From: UBA6183 sp964545895
GTDB taxonomy: Bacteria > Bacteroidota > Bacteroidia > UKL13-3
DNA length: 34,536 nucleotides
Assembly: GCA_964545895.1 (NCBI GenBank)
Contig: CAZJHS010000022.1
Span: 1 to 34,536 of the forward strand
Direction: 5' to 3'
Part shown: positions 15,069 through 25,148 of the stretch, in pieces
How the letters are laid out: every line of letters starts with the position of its first letter
How positions within the stretch are numbered: position 1 is the stretch's first letter
The notes under the pieces: model-generated
Seen by the model: only the letters and a program-made list of their open reading frames with translations
The model's database searches: none
Told to the model about the DNA's origin: nothing
Made by a program: the position numbers and the translations under genes

Positions 15069-18000
15069 TTACTGTTTAACTAATTGACGGCTAATTACAT
15101 CATTGCCAATGTACACGCGAACCATGTATACTGCAGACTTAGCGTCAAACTGATTTTCGTTTAGGTTGATGCTTTGAACACCAGCAGTCATAGTTCCAAC
15201 ATTTTGGCTGTAAACTTTTCTGCCTAACATATCAAATACCTCTACACTAACTTTTTCAGCTGAGTTCAAATCAAACTCAATTTTTGATGTGCTAGTAAAC
15301 GGATTAGGATAGATATTGAAGTTTACGCTTGATGCAAAACTATTATCCTCTAAACCTACTCTTCTGTCAATGTTAACAGAGTCTACATAAACCGCATCAC
15401 AAGAGTTTGAATCTTGAACAGTTAACGTAACAACGTTCCAACCTTTACGATCAAAAATGTGAGTAATTACATTTGAAGTTGTGTTAACAATTGCACTTCC
15501 ATCACCAAAGTTCCAGCTATAACGAGCTAAACCTGGTTTGTTAGCGGTAAATCTTACGTTGTTTGGTGTAAGACTATCCTTATTAAAGCTGATTGAAATA
15601 GGAGCACTAATGAAAATTGTATCTAGTTTAGTTTCAATACAACCATCTAAGTTAACGCTTAGTGATACAATTTTTTGTCCGCCTAAAACATAAGCATGTA
15701 ATGCATTAGGGTTATTTGAAGTTGTATTATCTCCAAATTGATATGTATAGATAGGGTTAACACCTGCAGGTAATCCACCAGGGATAATTGATTGGTTGGT
15801 GAACGCTACATCTTTACCTACGCAACCATTACCAACAGTAAAGTCAACCATTGCTTTGTCTTTAACCTGAGCAAGTACACGTAACGAATCAAAACATCCA
15901 TTAACTGTATCTGTTGCTGTTAAAGTAACATAATAACCACCAATTGCACCAAATACTTTTACAGGCACTATTGCAGAAGATGGTTGTGAGTTATCACCAA
16001 AGTTCCAATTGTATTTAACACGTGCTAATCCATTTGCAAAAGTGGTATTGTTTGCAATAACTAAGTTGCTTCCTTTACAAGTGTTATCAAGAGTGAAGTT
16101 AACAACCGGTTTATTAAAGATAGAAACCATGCGAGATACAGTATCAGTACAACCGTAGTTAGAAATAACTTTTAACACTGCTTTGTATGAACCGCCTGCT
16201 GGGTAGTAGTATAATGGATTATTTGAGTAACCCAAATCGCCATTACCAAATGTCCATTCGCTACCGAATGTATTCACACGACCATTTTTACCAGGAGCTA
16301 TTGATGAAGAGTTGGTAAACTGAACTGGAGCTCCAGCACAAACATTTTGCACAGCAAAGTTTGCAGTTGGTTGAGCAAATACTTGAATTGGCTTAGTAAT
16401 AGTGTCGGTACAACCTACTGTATTACGCACTAACAATTTAGCATTAATAATAGTATCTGAACCTTGAACAATTACATCTACTTTGTTACTATCTGCTACT
16501 TGGCCACCAATATCAAAACGATAGAAGTTACCAGCGCTATGAGGTCCTGTACTTGTAAAGGTTGATACCTTACCTGAACATGAAATAGTTGATGTAAAGT
16601 TTGCCACTGGCGAAGGTAGCACAGTGATATTTGTAATCAACGAGTCAAGCAATGTAGTGTTGTTACGTACTAACATTTTCACAGTATAGTTACCTGGTGT
16701 AGCATAAGATTTTATAGGACTTGCAGCGTTTGAGCTAGTTCCATCACCAAAATCCCAAGTGTATTGCATAGGCAAGGTAAAGTCACCTGTTGTTGAGAAG
16801 TTAGCAAACAAATTGTTAATGTTTTGGCATAACGTATCGTTTGGTGCAAAGAAACTTGCAATAGGTGAATTGGCAATAGTAACATATCTATTTACTATTG
16901 AATCACAACCTTCTGGCAACAATCTAACTGTAACTTCCAATTGGAATGTTTTGTTAGAGTCAGCAGGTACACCATTAACTAATACGTAACCAGCTGAGCT
17001 CGGTGTAGGAGTAACAAAACTGTAGCTACTTGCCGAATCAACTATTACATTAACGTTGTTCGGTTGGTCGAAGAAGTATTTGTACATCTTAACACGTGAT
17101 ATAGTCCATGCCGAACCGTAGTTAGCATTTGTAGTTCCTTTAGGAGCAACAATTTGATAACGAGCAACACCACCTACTTTTATCGCATCTGGTGTAAAGA
17201 AATCTCCTGAGTTATACTGTCCGTGAAATACTGAACCTTTTACTACAAATGGTCCATTTTTAAAATTACGGAAGAATACAATTGCTGTATCATCCATAAA
17301 GTTTGTACAGTTAGAAGTAATGTTACGAGCCCAAACTCTTAAGTAAGCCGAATCAACGGTTGACATGTAACCTTGTAATTTTAAGGTTCCATCATTACCA
17401 AGAGCTGTATTACCAACAAATTTCTGAGTTAACATATCAAATAAGGTATACTCAAATTTAGAATCCGCATTTGCTATAAATACATTAATTGAATCGTTGT
17501 AGCAATTAGATTGTGTTTTAGGTGTAACTGGTAATGATAAGAAGTTGTCAAATAAAACGATACTATCAATAATGATGTTTCCACCACCTCTAGAGTATGC
17601 TTCTATACCAACTTTAAGTCCACTAAATCCAGCATACTCTTCTAAGCAGAAATCGTATACTTTGTAACCCGGTACGGCAAAACTTGCATTTGCTCTGTAT
17701 ATAGGATAACCTTTTTGAATTTCAATCCAAGTACCAAAACCTGCACCAATTTTAACTAGAATAGAATCGCGTAAGTTGGCATTGTCTGAATTTTGAGAAA
17801 CATATAAACGTAATGTTGGACGTTGTGATTGGGTGAAATCTAAACAAGGTGAAATCAAACGTGAAGAAATACCACTTGCAACTGACAACATTGCAGCACG
17901 GCTACCTGTAAGCGGAGCTAACACTGGATTAGTTAATGAACCAAAAGAACGTAAATCCCATAAACCTACTCCTTGTATTTGCTCTGCACTCCAATTGTAA

Positions 18001-21000
18001 ACATTTGGCATATCAAAGCCGGTTGCAATTGAAGCTGATGGAGAAATATTCATCACTGTAGTTGTATAGTTAAATCCTGTTCTTGGATCTGAGTTCACAA
18101 AACTTACTGGCTGACCAGCGCCATCCACACCACCAATTCGATATGCAACCATTGTATTAGCAGGTTGAGCAGGAATAGTGTATGTACGATCGTTACCAAT
18201 TTTAGTTGTTGCAACAATACCGATTTGAACACCACCATTGATAGTATAGTATAACGAATCGTTCATTGTTGAGTTTTTATCCATAATACGTGCAGTGATT
18301 AGAACTGGAACGCCATCAAAATAACAAACATCAGCAGGTTTTGTATAGTCGTATGCTTTAGGTGCAAAAAGATCTTGGTATGAACCTAAGAATTCATGCG
18401 CACCAATAGAAGAAACTCCAGAAGCTAAACCAGGACGAGGCGCAGCCAAGATATCATCGTTGATCCGAGGAATACGTTGTCCAGCTCTAAATAATGGAGA
18501 AGTAGTACCATTTGGAATAAGTAAGTTTACATCACTAATAAATGGAGATAATACACTTAACGATAAAGTATCTTGTAAGCTAAATGCAGCCCAGTTCGCT
18601 ACTGTAATATAGTTTGTTGCTGTAGCGGCAATGTTAATACCTGCTACGTTATTATTTCCGAATGTTCCAGCTACGTAGTAGTTGTTGTAATCAGTGTAAC
18701 TAAACGGATTTAAATTTGCTGCTGCTGCTAAAGCATAAATGTTACCTCCAACTACTGAGCGTGATAATCTATTTTGTAAAATATTATTTGTTACATTAAT
18801 TGTACCACGTGTGTTTGAACCAACACCGATACATGATGATATACCTGTTGTACCTAAAGTTGTTGCTTGGCCCAAGTTAATAGAGTTGTTCCAAATATTC
18901 ACATCAACATCAAGGAATGCGGGGCCAGTTACAGGAAGTGTACCATCCAATAATATACCAAATGGATTATTTAAGAAGCCAGTTCCTGAAGGAGTTGAAC
19001 CTAATGCTGATATTGCCGAAATCATATTGTTATACATGGCAATAGATTTGGTTCCATCCCAGCGAATATTGGTATAAATACCATATGCCGCGGTAGTATT
19101 AGATTTAATGCTGGTAATAGTATTGCGTGTTACGGTGATTGCAGAGTCGGTATTCCATTGACCTGTACTTGGGATACCCGTATTACTTAATTCGATACCG
19201 CTGTTATTGTTAAATGAAGGAATATTGTTTTTAATAACATTGCTATCGATTAAGGCATTAGCCTGATGTGATACCAAAATACCTGCAGCATTAGCTATAC
19301 CACCATAGTTATCGGTAGCAACTGCACCACCAACCATGTTGTTTCCACCAATAGTATTACCTATTACTTTAGTATTTAAATCGTAACCACCACTGATGTT
19401 GTTGATACCTTTTAAGTAAACACCATATTTAACAGCACCAATAAAGTTGCTTTCAAATCTATTGTTGTTATTTTTTTCACGAATTGGGTTAACTGGCACA
19501 GGTGTGGTTGAGTTAAACGCAACACCACCCTGATAAATACCTGCGTATGAGAATACTGTTGTTGTATTTGAGTATCCTAAGATATTACATCCACGAATTG
19601 TGATATCAGTAGCTGGTTGTGACCAACCTATTACATCAATTACACGAGTAAGTGGATTATTTACAAAAGCAACATTGGCAGGAGAGGCTGGCATTCTGAT
19701 AGTAAGATTTTTCTCTCTACCATCAATGGTTATATAACGAGCACCTTGGAAACGAATTACACTTGATGCAGCACCAAATTGACTTTTAGCAGTTGCACCT
19801 GTTGATGAAATAATTGCATTTACACCATCAGCTGTAGATATACGAATGAATCTGTTAGGACCCATTTGAGGATAATCATGTAAAGTTGAAATCAAAGTAT
19901 CTCCTTCACCTGTATAGCCAGCAGTAATTACCACTTCTACAGTACGGAGTGGAGGATTATTACCATCATCAACACCATGTGTATTGATGTAGCGGAATAA
20001 GTTATTAATTGTATTAAATGAACCAACTAATGGACTTGTTGTTGTTGGAGGTGCTAACGTACCATCTACATAGTACACTGCATCACCAAACAATGGAGCA
20101 TATTTACTTGCTACCTCTAAAGCACCTGCAGTGGCATTATCTGCACCACGGCCTACACCAGCAATATCCGCAACTGCTTGATTATTTCTGATGAATCGTT
20201 TAGCGATGTGACCTACATACATAGAATCTAAATATGGGGTCGAATCGTTTAAGAAAGGAACTTCTCCAAACAAACTACCAGCATCGCCTCCATATATTTT
20301 TCTTAGTTCAAACAATGATGGAATTTGAACCGTATTGGCAATAGCTATTTGATTGTTAGTGTAATTTGCATCAGCACCAACATAGTAAACATTGGTATTT
20401 ACCTCAGAAAACGGATTGGTAACGTTACTACCTAATGCATAAACGTACGCATTAGACAAGGTTCCAGCCGAAGTACGACCATATACGTTTGAGAATAAGT
20501 TATTACGCATTGCAACACCTGCTACCCTTGGATCAATGTATACAGCTGAGGTATATGCACCAGGGCTTACTTGTACTGTAGGGTGTTGTGATAACTGTAT
20601 AGTATTTTGAACAACACTAATACCTAAACCTATTGTACCAGCTGCTGTGTATGGCGACTCAATTGCAATACCTGCCGGAGAACTTAATGACGTAAGAGTT
20701 GAAGATCCTGTACCAAATATTTTAGAAATCGTATTATTTGCCACCAATATAGAGCGACTAACTTTACTCAATCCAATACGAATACCAGCTGCGTATCCTG
20801 CTGACGAACCTAAATTGTATATTGTATTACGTGTGATGTTGATTGTTTGAGCTTGAGGGCTATCAATCGGATCAGTAGTAGGTGCATCAATATCAATACC
20901 ACGGAAACCAGTAGCATTAATTAATGAGTTACGAACAACGTTACTATCAATTAAACCTTGGCTAACGCCTTTAACATATATACCTGCCATGTTTGCTGCG

Positions 21001-23519
21001 CCACCACCAATAAAGGTTGTATTAGCCGCACCACCGTATGTTACTGTACCACCAATTACGTTTCTGTATATGGTTAAGAACTGATCTGTTAAACCAACCT
21101 TAGCTCTCCAATAAATACCTGTTCTTACTGCTTCAATGGTATTATTTCCAATAAAGTTATTGGTATTTGCTCCACCGATAGCATTACCTACACCTGCAGC
21201 AACATTACCAGCACCCATATAAACTGCTGCGTATGTATTTACAGTTGAAGGAGATGAACTACCCGTTAATGTACAATTACGCACGGTGGTGTAAGATACC
21301 GGATGCATTAATGTAGGAATAAAAGCAATTAATTTTGCTTGAGTTGCAGATGCTGATGCTGGCAATGAAATTGTAATTGCTTTGCCATTGTTACCATCGG
21401 TACCATCTATTTCAAAAAATGAAGCTCCGTATAATTTGATAATTGCAGAGTTGTTACAAATTACTTGTCCAGCTGCAATTGTAAGATTTACTGTTACGCC
21501 ATTAGCTGCAGTTACTTTAATTCCTCTAGTTCCTAACATGCCCGGATAAGGCAAAATTGCAGGAGGTACAGTTGCATCTAACAAAAATCCGTTAGCGAAA
21601 ACTATGTTGATAGTTCCTGTACCTTGTGTACCAAAACTATTTAAATGATTTACAAAACTTCCGTATGTAGCAAATGAACCCACTGTTGGGTTAGCATTAG
21701 TTGGAAGATTATCTACACCATTAATAAAATAAGTAGTTCCGCCAACTAGTGCGCTGTATGCATTTGTAATATTTTGAGTAAACTGATATGCTCCTACTGA
21801 TGACGAACCACTAGCAGGACGAGCAACACCATAAATGTCGCTAGCTAATAACGCTTTTCCTAAAGCTGCATATGTTGCTCCTGCTCCATTTGAAGTTGCC
21901 AATGTAGAGTCATTTTCAAAAACAGGACGTGTAACAAAACTTCCTTTATCAAATAAAGTATACATTGACCACTCTGCAACACTCACATAGTTATTTAAAG
22001 GTGTATAACCAATATTGGCCCAGCCACCTGTAGTTGTTACATCATATAAGTTGTTATCAATACTATCGAAAGGATGTACTACTACAAAATTAGGTGAAGT
22101 TCCGGTTTGATTACGAGTAACAGCAACAGCATAAGTGTTGTAAGCAGTTGCGTTACTAACCAAGTTTTGCATCCGGTTAGAGAAAATGTTGTTGTATACA
22201 CGAATACCACCTGCAGTTAAAGTACCAGTAACTAAACATGCAGCAGATGAACCCACTAATGTTGATCCTGTTAATGCAATACTGTTGTTAATGATATCAA
22301 TACCAGCTTTAATCGTACTATCTTCAACCAAGATACCAATTGGATATTGGAAACTACTCATGGTAGCATTTCCTGGCGAAGTTAATTTTGCAATAGTATT
22401 GTTAGTTATTTTTAGACTTAGAGGGTATTGGTGATTACCTAAAGCCACTCTTATACCAGTTACACCACCTGAAGTAGCGTTAATAGTATGGATAGTATTA
22501 GCATTAATGATAATGTTACTATCTAATGAAATTGCACTGGCTGCGTTGCTTAACTCAATTCCTTTGAAGCCTGTGAATGTATTTAAGCTTCTTGAAATAA
22601 CGTTATTCTCGATAAACGCATTAGCCTGATTAGATAAAAAGATACCTGATGCATTTGCAGAACCACCGATTAGTAAATTACCACCAATACGGTTGTTGCG
22701 TACAATCAATCCCAAATCTTGATTACCACGTGCTGATGCACCGAAACCACGAGCGTAAACACCAAATTGAACACCTTGAATATCGCAATTAACAACTGAA
22801 ATATTCGCATTTCTGCGAGCACCATTTGTTCCTACACTTGTACCACCAATGTAAACACCAGCATATGTAGTTACAGCTGTTGTTGTAGCAAAACCAGTAA
22901 TGTTAATATTCTTTACGGTTACTGTATTAATAGGTGTGGTAGCAGTACTAATCAAATCTATAACCCTACCTGTAGTTTGTGGCGAAGTAGCCGCAATTAC
23001 GAAAGATAAATTCTTTTGACCTGGTGTACCAGCACCATCGATAGTAAAATACTGAGTACCATTAAAGCGGAACAAAGCTGTATTTGCAGCTAAGGCAACT
23101 GAATTGGTAATAGTAAAATTAGTACCAGCAACAGGCTTAAGTACAATTGCACGCAATGCCGATGCATAATTTATGGTGTTAACTACGATACCTGCATTTG
23201 ATGCTTCAGCACCTGTGTAACCAGGAACCAATAAAATGGTGATTTGACCTAACGTATTTGGGTCAATACCATTAGCATTTAATGCACTAATTACACCAGT
23301 AGTGTTGATGTAAGGATTACCAGCAGTGTACGCTCCGGTTAAGTTCATGAAAGTATCTTTTGGCGATACTAGGTCATTACCTACACCATCTACGTAGTAC
23401 GTTTGGCCAGCCGCAAAGGGGGCTTGAGCTCTTGCGCTTTTTGTTATGCCTGCAAATAATGCTAGCATAAATACCGAAGCGAAGAGTTTGCTTGAAAGTA
23501 AAGTAAACTTGGTCCTCAT
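15069..23519 (-). CDS. Giant T9SS-secreted surface protein: three beta-helix modules, PKD-like domains
   Basis: A 2816-residue protein that I do not know by name. Order: signal peptide (1-31); three consecutive modules of about 555 residues (about 40-590, 593-1145, 1146-1710), each opening with YYVDG/YFINGVD and closing near SSVGAYQF, GALEV or SSIGAHEF, and filled with short Asn/Ile/Val-rich turns such as NNTI and NNVIS, typical of right-handed beta-helices; an Ig-like stretch (about 1711-1820); a jelly-roll-like region ending IDSIVLFDNF (about 1835-1990); six PKD-like domains at about 2213, 2303, 2386, 2473, 2557 and 2641 (WDFGDG motif); and a type A T9SS sorting domain from about 2731 (NIYPNPF to RQLVKQ). 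It should be secreted through the outer membrane and bound to the surface. Adhesion or glycan binding is plausible but unproven. It is transcribed alone, with its own terminator. Confidence 0.92.
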   Translation of the reverse strand: MRTKFTLLSSKLFASVFMLALFAGITKSARAQAPFAAGQTYYVDGVGNDLVSPKDTFMNLTGAYTAGNPYINTTGVISALNANGIDPNTLGQITILLVPGYTGAEASNAGIVVNTINYASALRAIVLKPVAGTNFTITNSVALAANTALFRFNGTQYFTIDGAGTPGQKNLSFVIAATSPQTTGRVIDLISTATTPINTVTVKNINITGFATTTAVTTYAGVYIGGTSVGTNGARRNANISVVNCDIQGVQFGVYARGFGASARGNQDLGLIVRNNRIGGNLLIGGSANASGIFLSNQANAFIENNVISRSLNTFTGFKGIELSNAASAISLDSNIIINANTIHTINATSGGVTGIRVALGNHQYPLSLKITNNTIAKLTSPGNATMSSFQYPIGILVEDSTIKAGIDIINNSIALTGSTLVGSSAACLVTGTLTAGGIRVYNNIFSNRMQNLVSNATAYNTYAVAVTRNQTGTSPNFVVVHPFDSIDNNLYDVTTTGGWANIGYTPLNNYVSVAEWSMYTLFDKGSFVTRPVFENDSTLATSNGAGATYAALGKALLASDIYGVARPASGSSSVGAYQFTQNITNAYSALVGGTTYFINGVDNLPTNANPTVGSFATYGSFVNHLNSFGTQGTGTINIVFANGFLLDATVPPAILPYPGMLGTRGIKVTAANGVTVNLTIAAGQVICNNSAIIKLYGASFFEIDGTDGNNGKAITISLPASASATQAKLIAFIPTLMHPVSYTTVRNCTLTGSSSPSTVNTYAAVYMGAGNVAAGVGNAIGGANTNNFIGNNTIEAVRTGIYWRAKVGLTDQFLTIYRNVIGGTVTYGGAANTTFIGGGAANMAGIYVKGVSQGLIDSNVVRNSLINATGFRGIDIDAPTTDPIDSPQAQTINITRNTIYNLGSSAGYAAGIRIGLSKVSRSILVANNTISKIFGTGSSTLTSLSSPAGIAIESPYTAAGTIGLGISVVQNTIQLSQHPTVQVSPGAYTSAVYIDPRVAGVAMRNNLFSNVYGRTSAGTLSNAYVYALGSNVTNPFSEVNTNVYYVGADANYTNNQIAIANTVQIPSLFELRKIYGGDAGSLFGEVPFLNDSTPYLDSMYVGHIAKRFIRNNQAVADIAGVGRGADNATAGALEVASKYAPLFGDAVYYVDGTLAPPTTTSPLVGSFNTINNLFRYINTHGVDDGNNPPLRTVEVVITAGYTGEGDTLISTLHDYPQMGPNRFIRISTADGVNAIISSTGATAKSQFGAASSVIRFQGARYITIDGREKNLTIRMPASPANVAFVNNPLTRVIDVIGWSQPATDITIRGCNILGYSNTTTVFSYAGIYQGGVAFNSTTPVPVNPIREKNNNNRFESNFIGAVKYGVYLKGINNISGGYDLNTKVIGNTIGGNNMVGGAVATDNYGGIANAAGILVSHQANALIDSNVIKNNIPSFNNNSGIELSNTGIPSTGQWNTDSAITVTRNTITSIKSNTTAAYGIYTNIRWDGTKSIAMYNNMISAISALGSTPSGTGFLNNPFGILLDGTLPVTGPAFLDVDVNIWNNSINLGQATTLGTTGISSCIGVGSNTRGTINVTNNILQNRLSRSVVGGNIYALAAAANLNPFSYTDYNNYYVAGTFGNNNVAGINIAATATNYITVANWAAFSLQDTLSLSVLSPFISDVNLLIPNGTTSPLFRAGQRIPRINDDILAAPRPGLASGVSSIGAHEFLGSYQDLFAPKAYDYTKPADVCYFDGVPVLITARIMDKNSTMNDSLYYTINGGVQIGIVATTKIGNDRTYTIPAQPANTMVAYRIGGVDGAGQPVSFVNSDPRTGFNYTTTVMNISPSASIATGFDMPNVYNWSAEQIQGVGLWDLRSFGSLTNPVLAPLTGSRAAMLSVASGISSRLISPCLDFTQSQRPTLRLYVSQNSDNANLRDSILVKIGAGFGTWIEIQKGYPIYRANASFAVPGYKVYDFCLEEYAGFSGLKVGIEAYSRGGGNIIIDSIVLFDNFLSLPVTPKTQSNCYNDSINVFIANADSKFEYTLFDMLTQKFVGNTALGNDGTLKLQGYMSTVDSAYLRVWARNITSNCTNFMDDTAIVFFRNFKNGPFVVKGSVFHGQYNSGDFFTPDAIKVGGVARYQIVAPKGTTNANYGSAWTISRVKMYKYFFDQPNNVNVIVDSASSYSFVTPTPSSAGYVLVNGVPADSNKTFQLEVTVRLLPEGCDSIVNRYVTIANSPIASFFAPNDTLCQNINNLFANFSTTGDFTLPMQYTWDFGDGTSSNAASPIKSYATPGNYTVKMLVRNNTTLLDSLITNITVLPSPVANFTSTISCSGKVSTFTSTGPHSAGNFYRFDIGGQVADSNKVDVIVQGSDTIINAKLLVRNTVGCTDTITKPIQVFAQPTANFAVQNVCAGAPVQFTNSSSIAPGKNGRVNTFGSEWTFGNGDLGYSNNPLYYYPAGGSYKAVLKVISNYGCTDTVSRMVSIFNKPVVNFTLDNTCKGSNLVIANNTTFANGLARVKYNWNFGDNSQPSSAIVPVKVFGAIGGYYVTLTATDTVNGCFDSLRVLAQVKDKAMVDFTVGNGCVGKDVAFTNQSIIPGGLPAGVNPIYTYQFGDNTTSNNPNALHAYVLGGQKIVSLSVNLDGCIETKLDTIFISAPISISFNKDSLTPNNVRFTANKPGLARYSWNFGDGSAIVNTTSNVITHIFDRKGWNVVTLTVQDSNSCDAVYVDSVNIDRRVGLEDNSFASSVNFNIYPNPFTSTSKIEFDLNSAEKVSVEVFDMLGRKVYSQNVGTMTAGVQSINLNENQFDAKSAVYMVRVYIGNDVISRQLVKQ
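15340..16885 (-). repeat. Array of six PKD-like domains with paired cysteines
   Basis: Domains spaced about 85 residues apart. The first five open with a strand followed by a Cys (NDTLC, TISC, QNVC, DNTC, GNGC). Several carry a second Cys near GCTD/GCFD/GCIE/SCDA at the end of the domain. The paired cysteines suggest disulfides outside the cell. WDFGDG or WNFGD motifs mark the PKD fold. Confidence 0.75.
18391..23402 (-). repeat. Three tandem protein modules of about 555 residues each
   Basis: Within the giant gene, module 1 covers roughly 21750-23402, module 2 roughly 20085-21741, and module 3 roughly 18391-20084. They share opening and closing motifs and the order of internal motifs (a D-G turn near the middle of the early part, a YAGVY/YAAVY/YAGIY segment, an NN-rich helix, a GI/GIR segment). 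They are diverged at DNA level, so the duplication is old. Confidence 0.7.
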
Positions 23520-23598
23520 ATGTTATTTTTAATCTTTATTTTATTTTTTCGTGGAATATCAAAGTTTAGAAAAAAAAGTCGAAAATCAAAGTGCTGTT

Positions 23599-25110
23599 TT
23601 ACATTTTTGAACTTTTTAAGATAAATCGTTTAGGTCTTAATTTTACCAACCATCTAAAGCCCTTGATTCTCAACTCTTCTGGCTTCATCTCATTCATTGC
23701 ATAAAATACAGCATCTGGCTCGGTAATAAATTGTGCGGTAGAAATTTTACCATTTACAAACCTAAATTTCATTTCGCTACAATCAATTATATTTACCCCT
23801 ATAAAAGCGCTGTCTTCCTTAGCGTAATAAACACTTTGGCCATTTCCTTTAACGTAAATACTATTAATTTTTTGATTTTTGAATTGAGCCGTCATTAATC
23901 TCCCTTTAATCTGATTGTAATGAATTTTGGTCTCTTGCGAAACAACAAATGAGTTACAAATTATATCCATAGAATCCAATTTACGGTTGTTGATGTAGAA
24001 CAAAATGGTATCGCCTGTAATTTGGTTTACATCACTCCATAAAATAGGACTTTTATAAAGTATCATCATTGAATCTGATTTATTGTAAACCAACGAATCG
24101 CATACGGATTGCAAATCTGATTTGTATATTTTTACGTGAGGATAAGCTTTCAGTAATTCTTTACTTCCGGCCTTTTTACTTTTTTGATAGGTATAAATGG
24201 TATCAGCACTAATCATCATACTATCATTATCAACCAAACTTACAACAATTGGATTACGAGTAACATAGCTGTAGTTCAACTGTCCAAATAACTCGGCTAC
24301 TCCACCAAATACGGTTGTTTTATTTAAGGTATCTATTAAAATGATATTGCCTAAGGCTTTTGAGTACTTGTTTTTTCTATCGTAAATAACTGTATCGGCA
24401 ATTAGGGTGGTTTCCTTACTCACTATTTTTACCCTGCTTTTTAATAAACCACTTTGCCTTTCGGTGTTATAGGTGCCCGAGCTGCAATAAATGGTATCCA
24501 TATCCGAAATTATAACAGAGTTACTGTAAAAGGTTGCATTTTTTGAAACAGTATGATACTTAAGCGTATCGGTTGTCATGGTAAACTCAGGGCTAACTAG
24601 CAAAACATTACGCTTAAAAAAGAGCTCTTTGGTAGATGTAAAATAGTAACCAATTTTACTCGTAAGCACATTTGCTCCGCTTAAAAGTTTACCTCCATTA
24701 AAATAGCTTGCTTTGTTCTGTTGCAAATCAAATTCGAGTTCATTACTTGTAAGCGAAGACTGATTATCAACCATACTTACATTTTTCTCTAACCGTGCTA
24801 CTTTCTTTTGTCCATCGTATTTTAACACATCACCATAAAAATGTACACTATCATTATGTATAATATGCACGTGGTTGTATGCCTCTACAAAGTTGGTTTC
24901 ATCAAACAAATACGCACTATCGCAATACAAAATTGTATTGTCTTGCTTTAAGCCAACATCGCCTATAAGTTTCTTTACTTTAAACTGTCCGCGTTGTTCT
25001 AACTCAAAAGTATTGGCATTAAGAATCTGAATTTTTGTTCCTTGAGCATTTACATTTTTAACAAAACCCAAAGCCACAATTATCCATAGCCCTAAAAGTG
25101 TTTTTTTCAT
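23599..25110 (-). CDS. OstA-like (LptA/LptD N-terminal-type) LPS transport protein
   Basis: A 503-residue exported protein with signal peptide MKKTLLGLWIIVALGFVKNVNAQ. The body is a long series of short strands with the OstA/LptA pattern: LKQDNTILYCDSAYLFDETN, VLKYDGQKKVARLEKNVSM, TLIADTVIYDRKNKYSKALGN and similar repeats of D(S/T)xxY with N-rich turns. In LPS transport such beta-jellyrolls form the periplasmic bridge for LPS. Bacteroidota OstA-like proteins have several jellyrolls in tandem, as here, so it is longer than E. coli LptA. Whether it truly moves LPS is inference. It is divergent from tilS by 38 bases, with a TAGTTTTG box just before its start. Confidence 0.85.
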   Translation of the reverse strand: MKKTLLGLWIIVALGFVKNVNAQGTKIQILNANTFELEQRGQFKVKKLIGDVGLKQDNTILYCDSAYLFDETNFVEAYNHVHIIHNDSVHFYGDVLKYDGQKKVARLEKNVSMVDNQSSLTSNELEFDLQQNKASYFNGGKLLSGANVLTSKIGYYFTSTKELFFKRNVLLVSPEFTMTTDTLKYHTVSKNATFYSNSVIISDMDTIYCSSGTYNTERQSGLLKSRVKIVSKETTLIADTVIYDRKNKYSKALGNIILIDTLNKTTVFGGVAELFGQLNYSYVTRNPIVVSLVDNDSMMISADTIYTYQKSKKAGSKELLKAYPHVKIYKSDLQSVCDSLVYNKSDSMMILYKSPILWSDVNQITGDTILFYINNRKLDSMDIICNSFVVSQETKIHYNQIKGRLMTAQFKNQKINSIYVKGNGQSVYYAKEDSAFIGVNIIDCSEMKFRFVNGKISTAQFITEPDAVFYAMNEMKPEELRIKGFRWLVKLRPKRFILKSSKM

Positions 25111-25117
25111 ACTGCAC

Positions 25118-25125
25118 CAAAACTA
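25118..25125 (-). promoter_or_regulatory. -7 box of the ostA-like gene
   Basis: TAGTTTTG read leftward, eight bases from the ATG. No -33 TTG at the right distance. It faces away from the tilS box across 11 bases. Confidence 0.35.
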
Positions 25126-25136
25126 AGCATTTATTG

Positions 25137-25144
25137 TAATTTTG
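25137..25144 (+). promoter_or_regulatory. -7 box of tilS
   Basis: TAATTTTG, only four bases before the ATG at 25149, so a transcript from this box would begin at or next to the start codon. No -33 TTG at the right distance. Confidence 0.35.
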
Positions 25145-25148
25145 AACC

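Noticed and set aside
18391..23402. Repeated short motifs that could suggest a CRISPR or DNA repeat array
   Set aside because: The similarity is at protein level (Asn-rich beta-helix turns) and the DNA copies are diverged and irregularly spaced.
15069..23519. Several rightward open frames of 60-110 codons inside the giant gene (for example near 18739-19077)
   Set aside because: They lie antisense to a clear coding region, have no promoter or family resemblance, and reflect low stop-codon frequency on the opposite strand.
23560..23590. TTTG-N18-TAAACTTTG as promoter of the giant gene
   Set aside because: The second element has one base too many for TAnnTTTG, so it is not called, although the position would be suitable.
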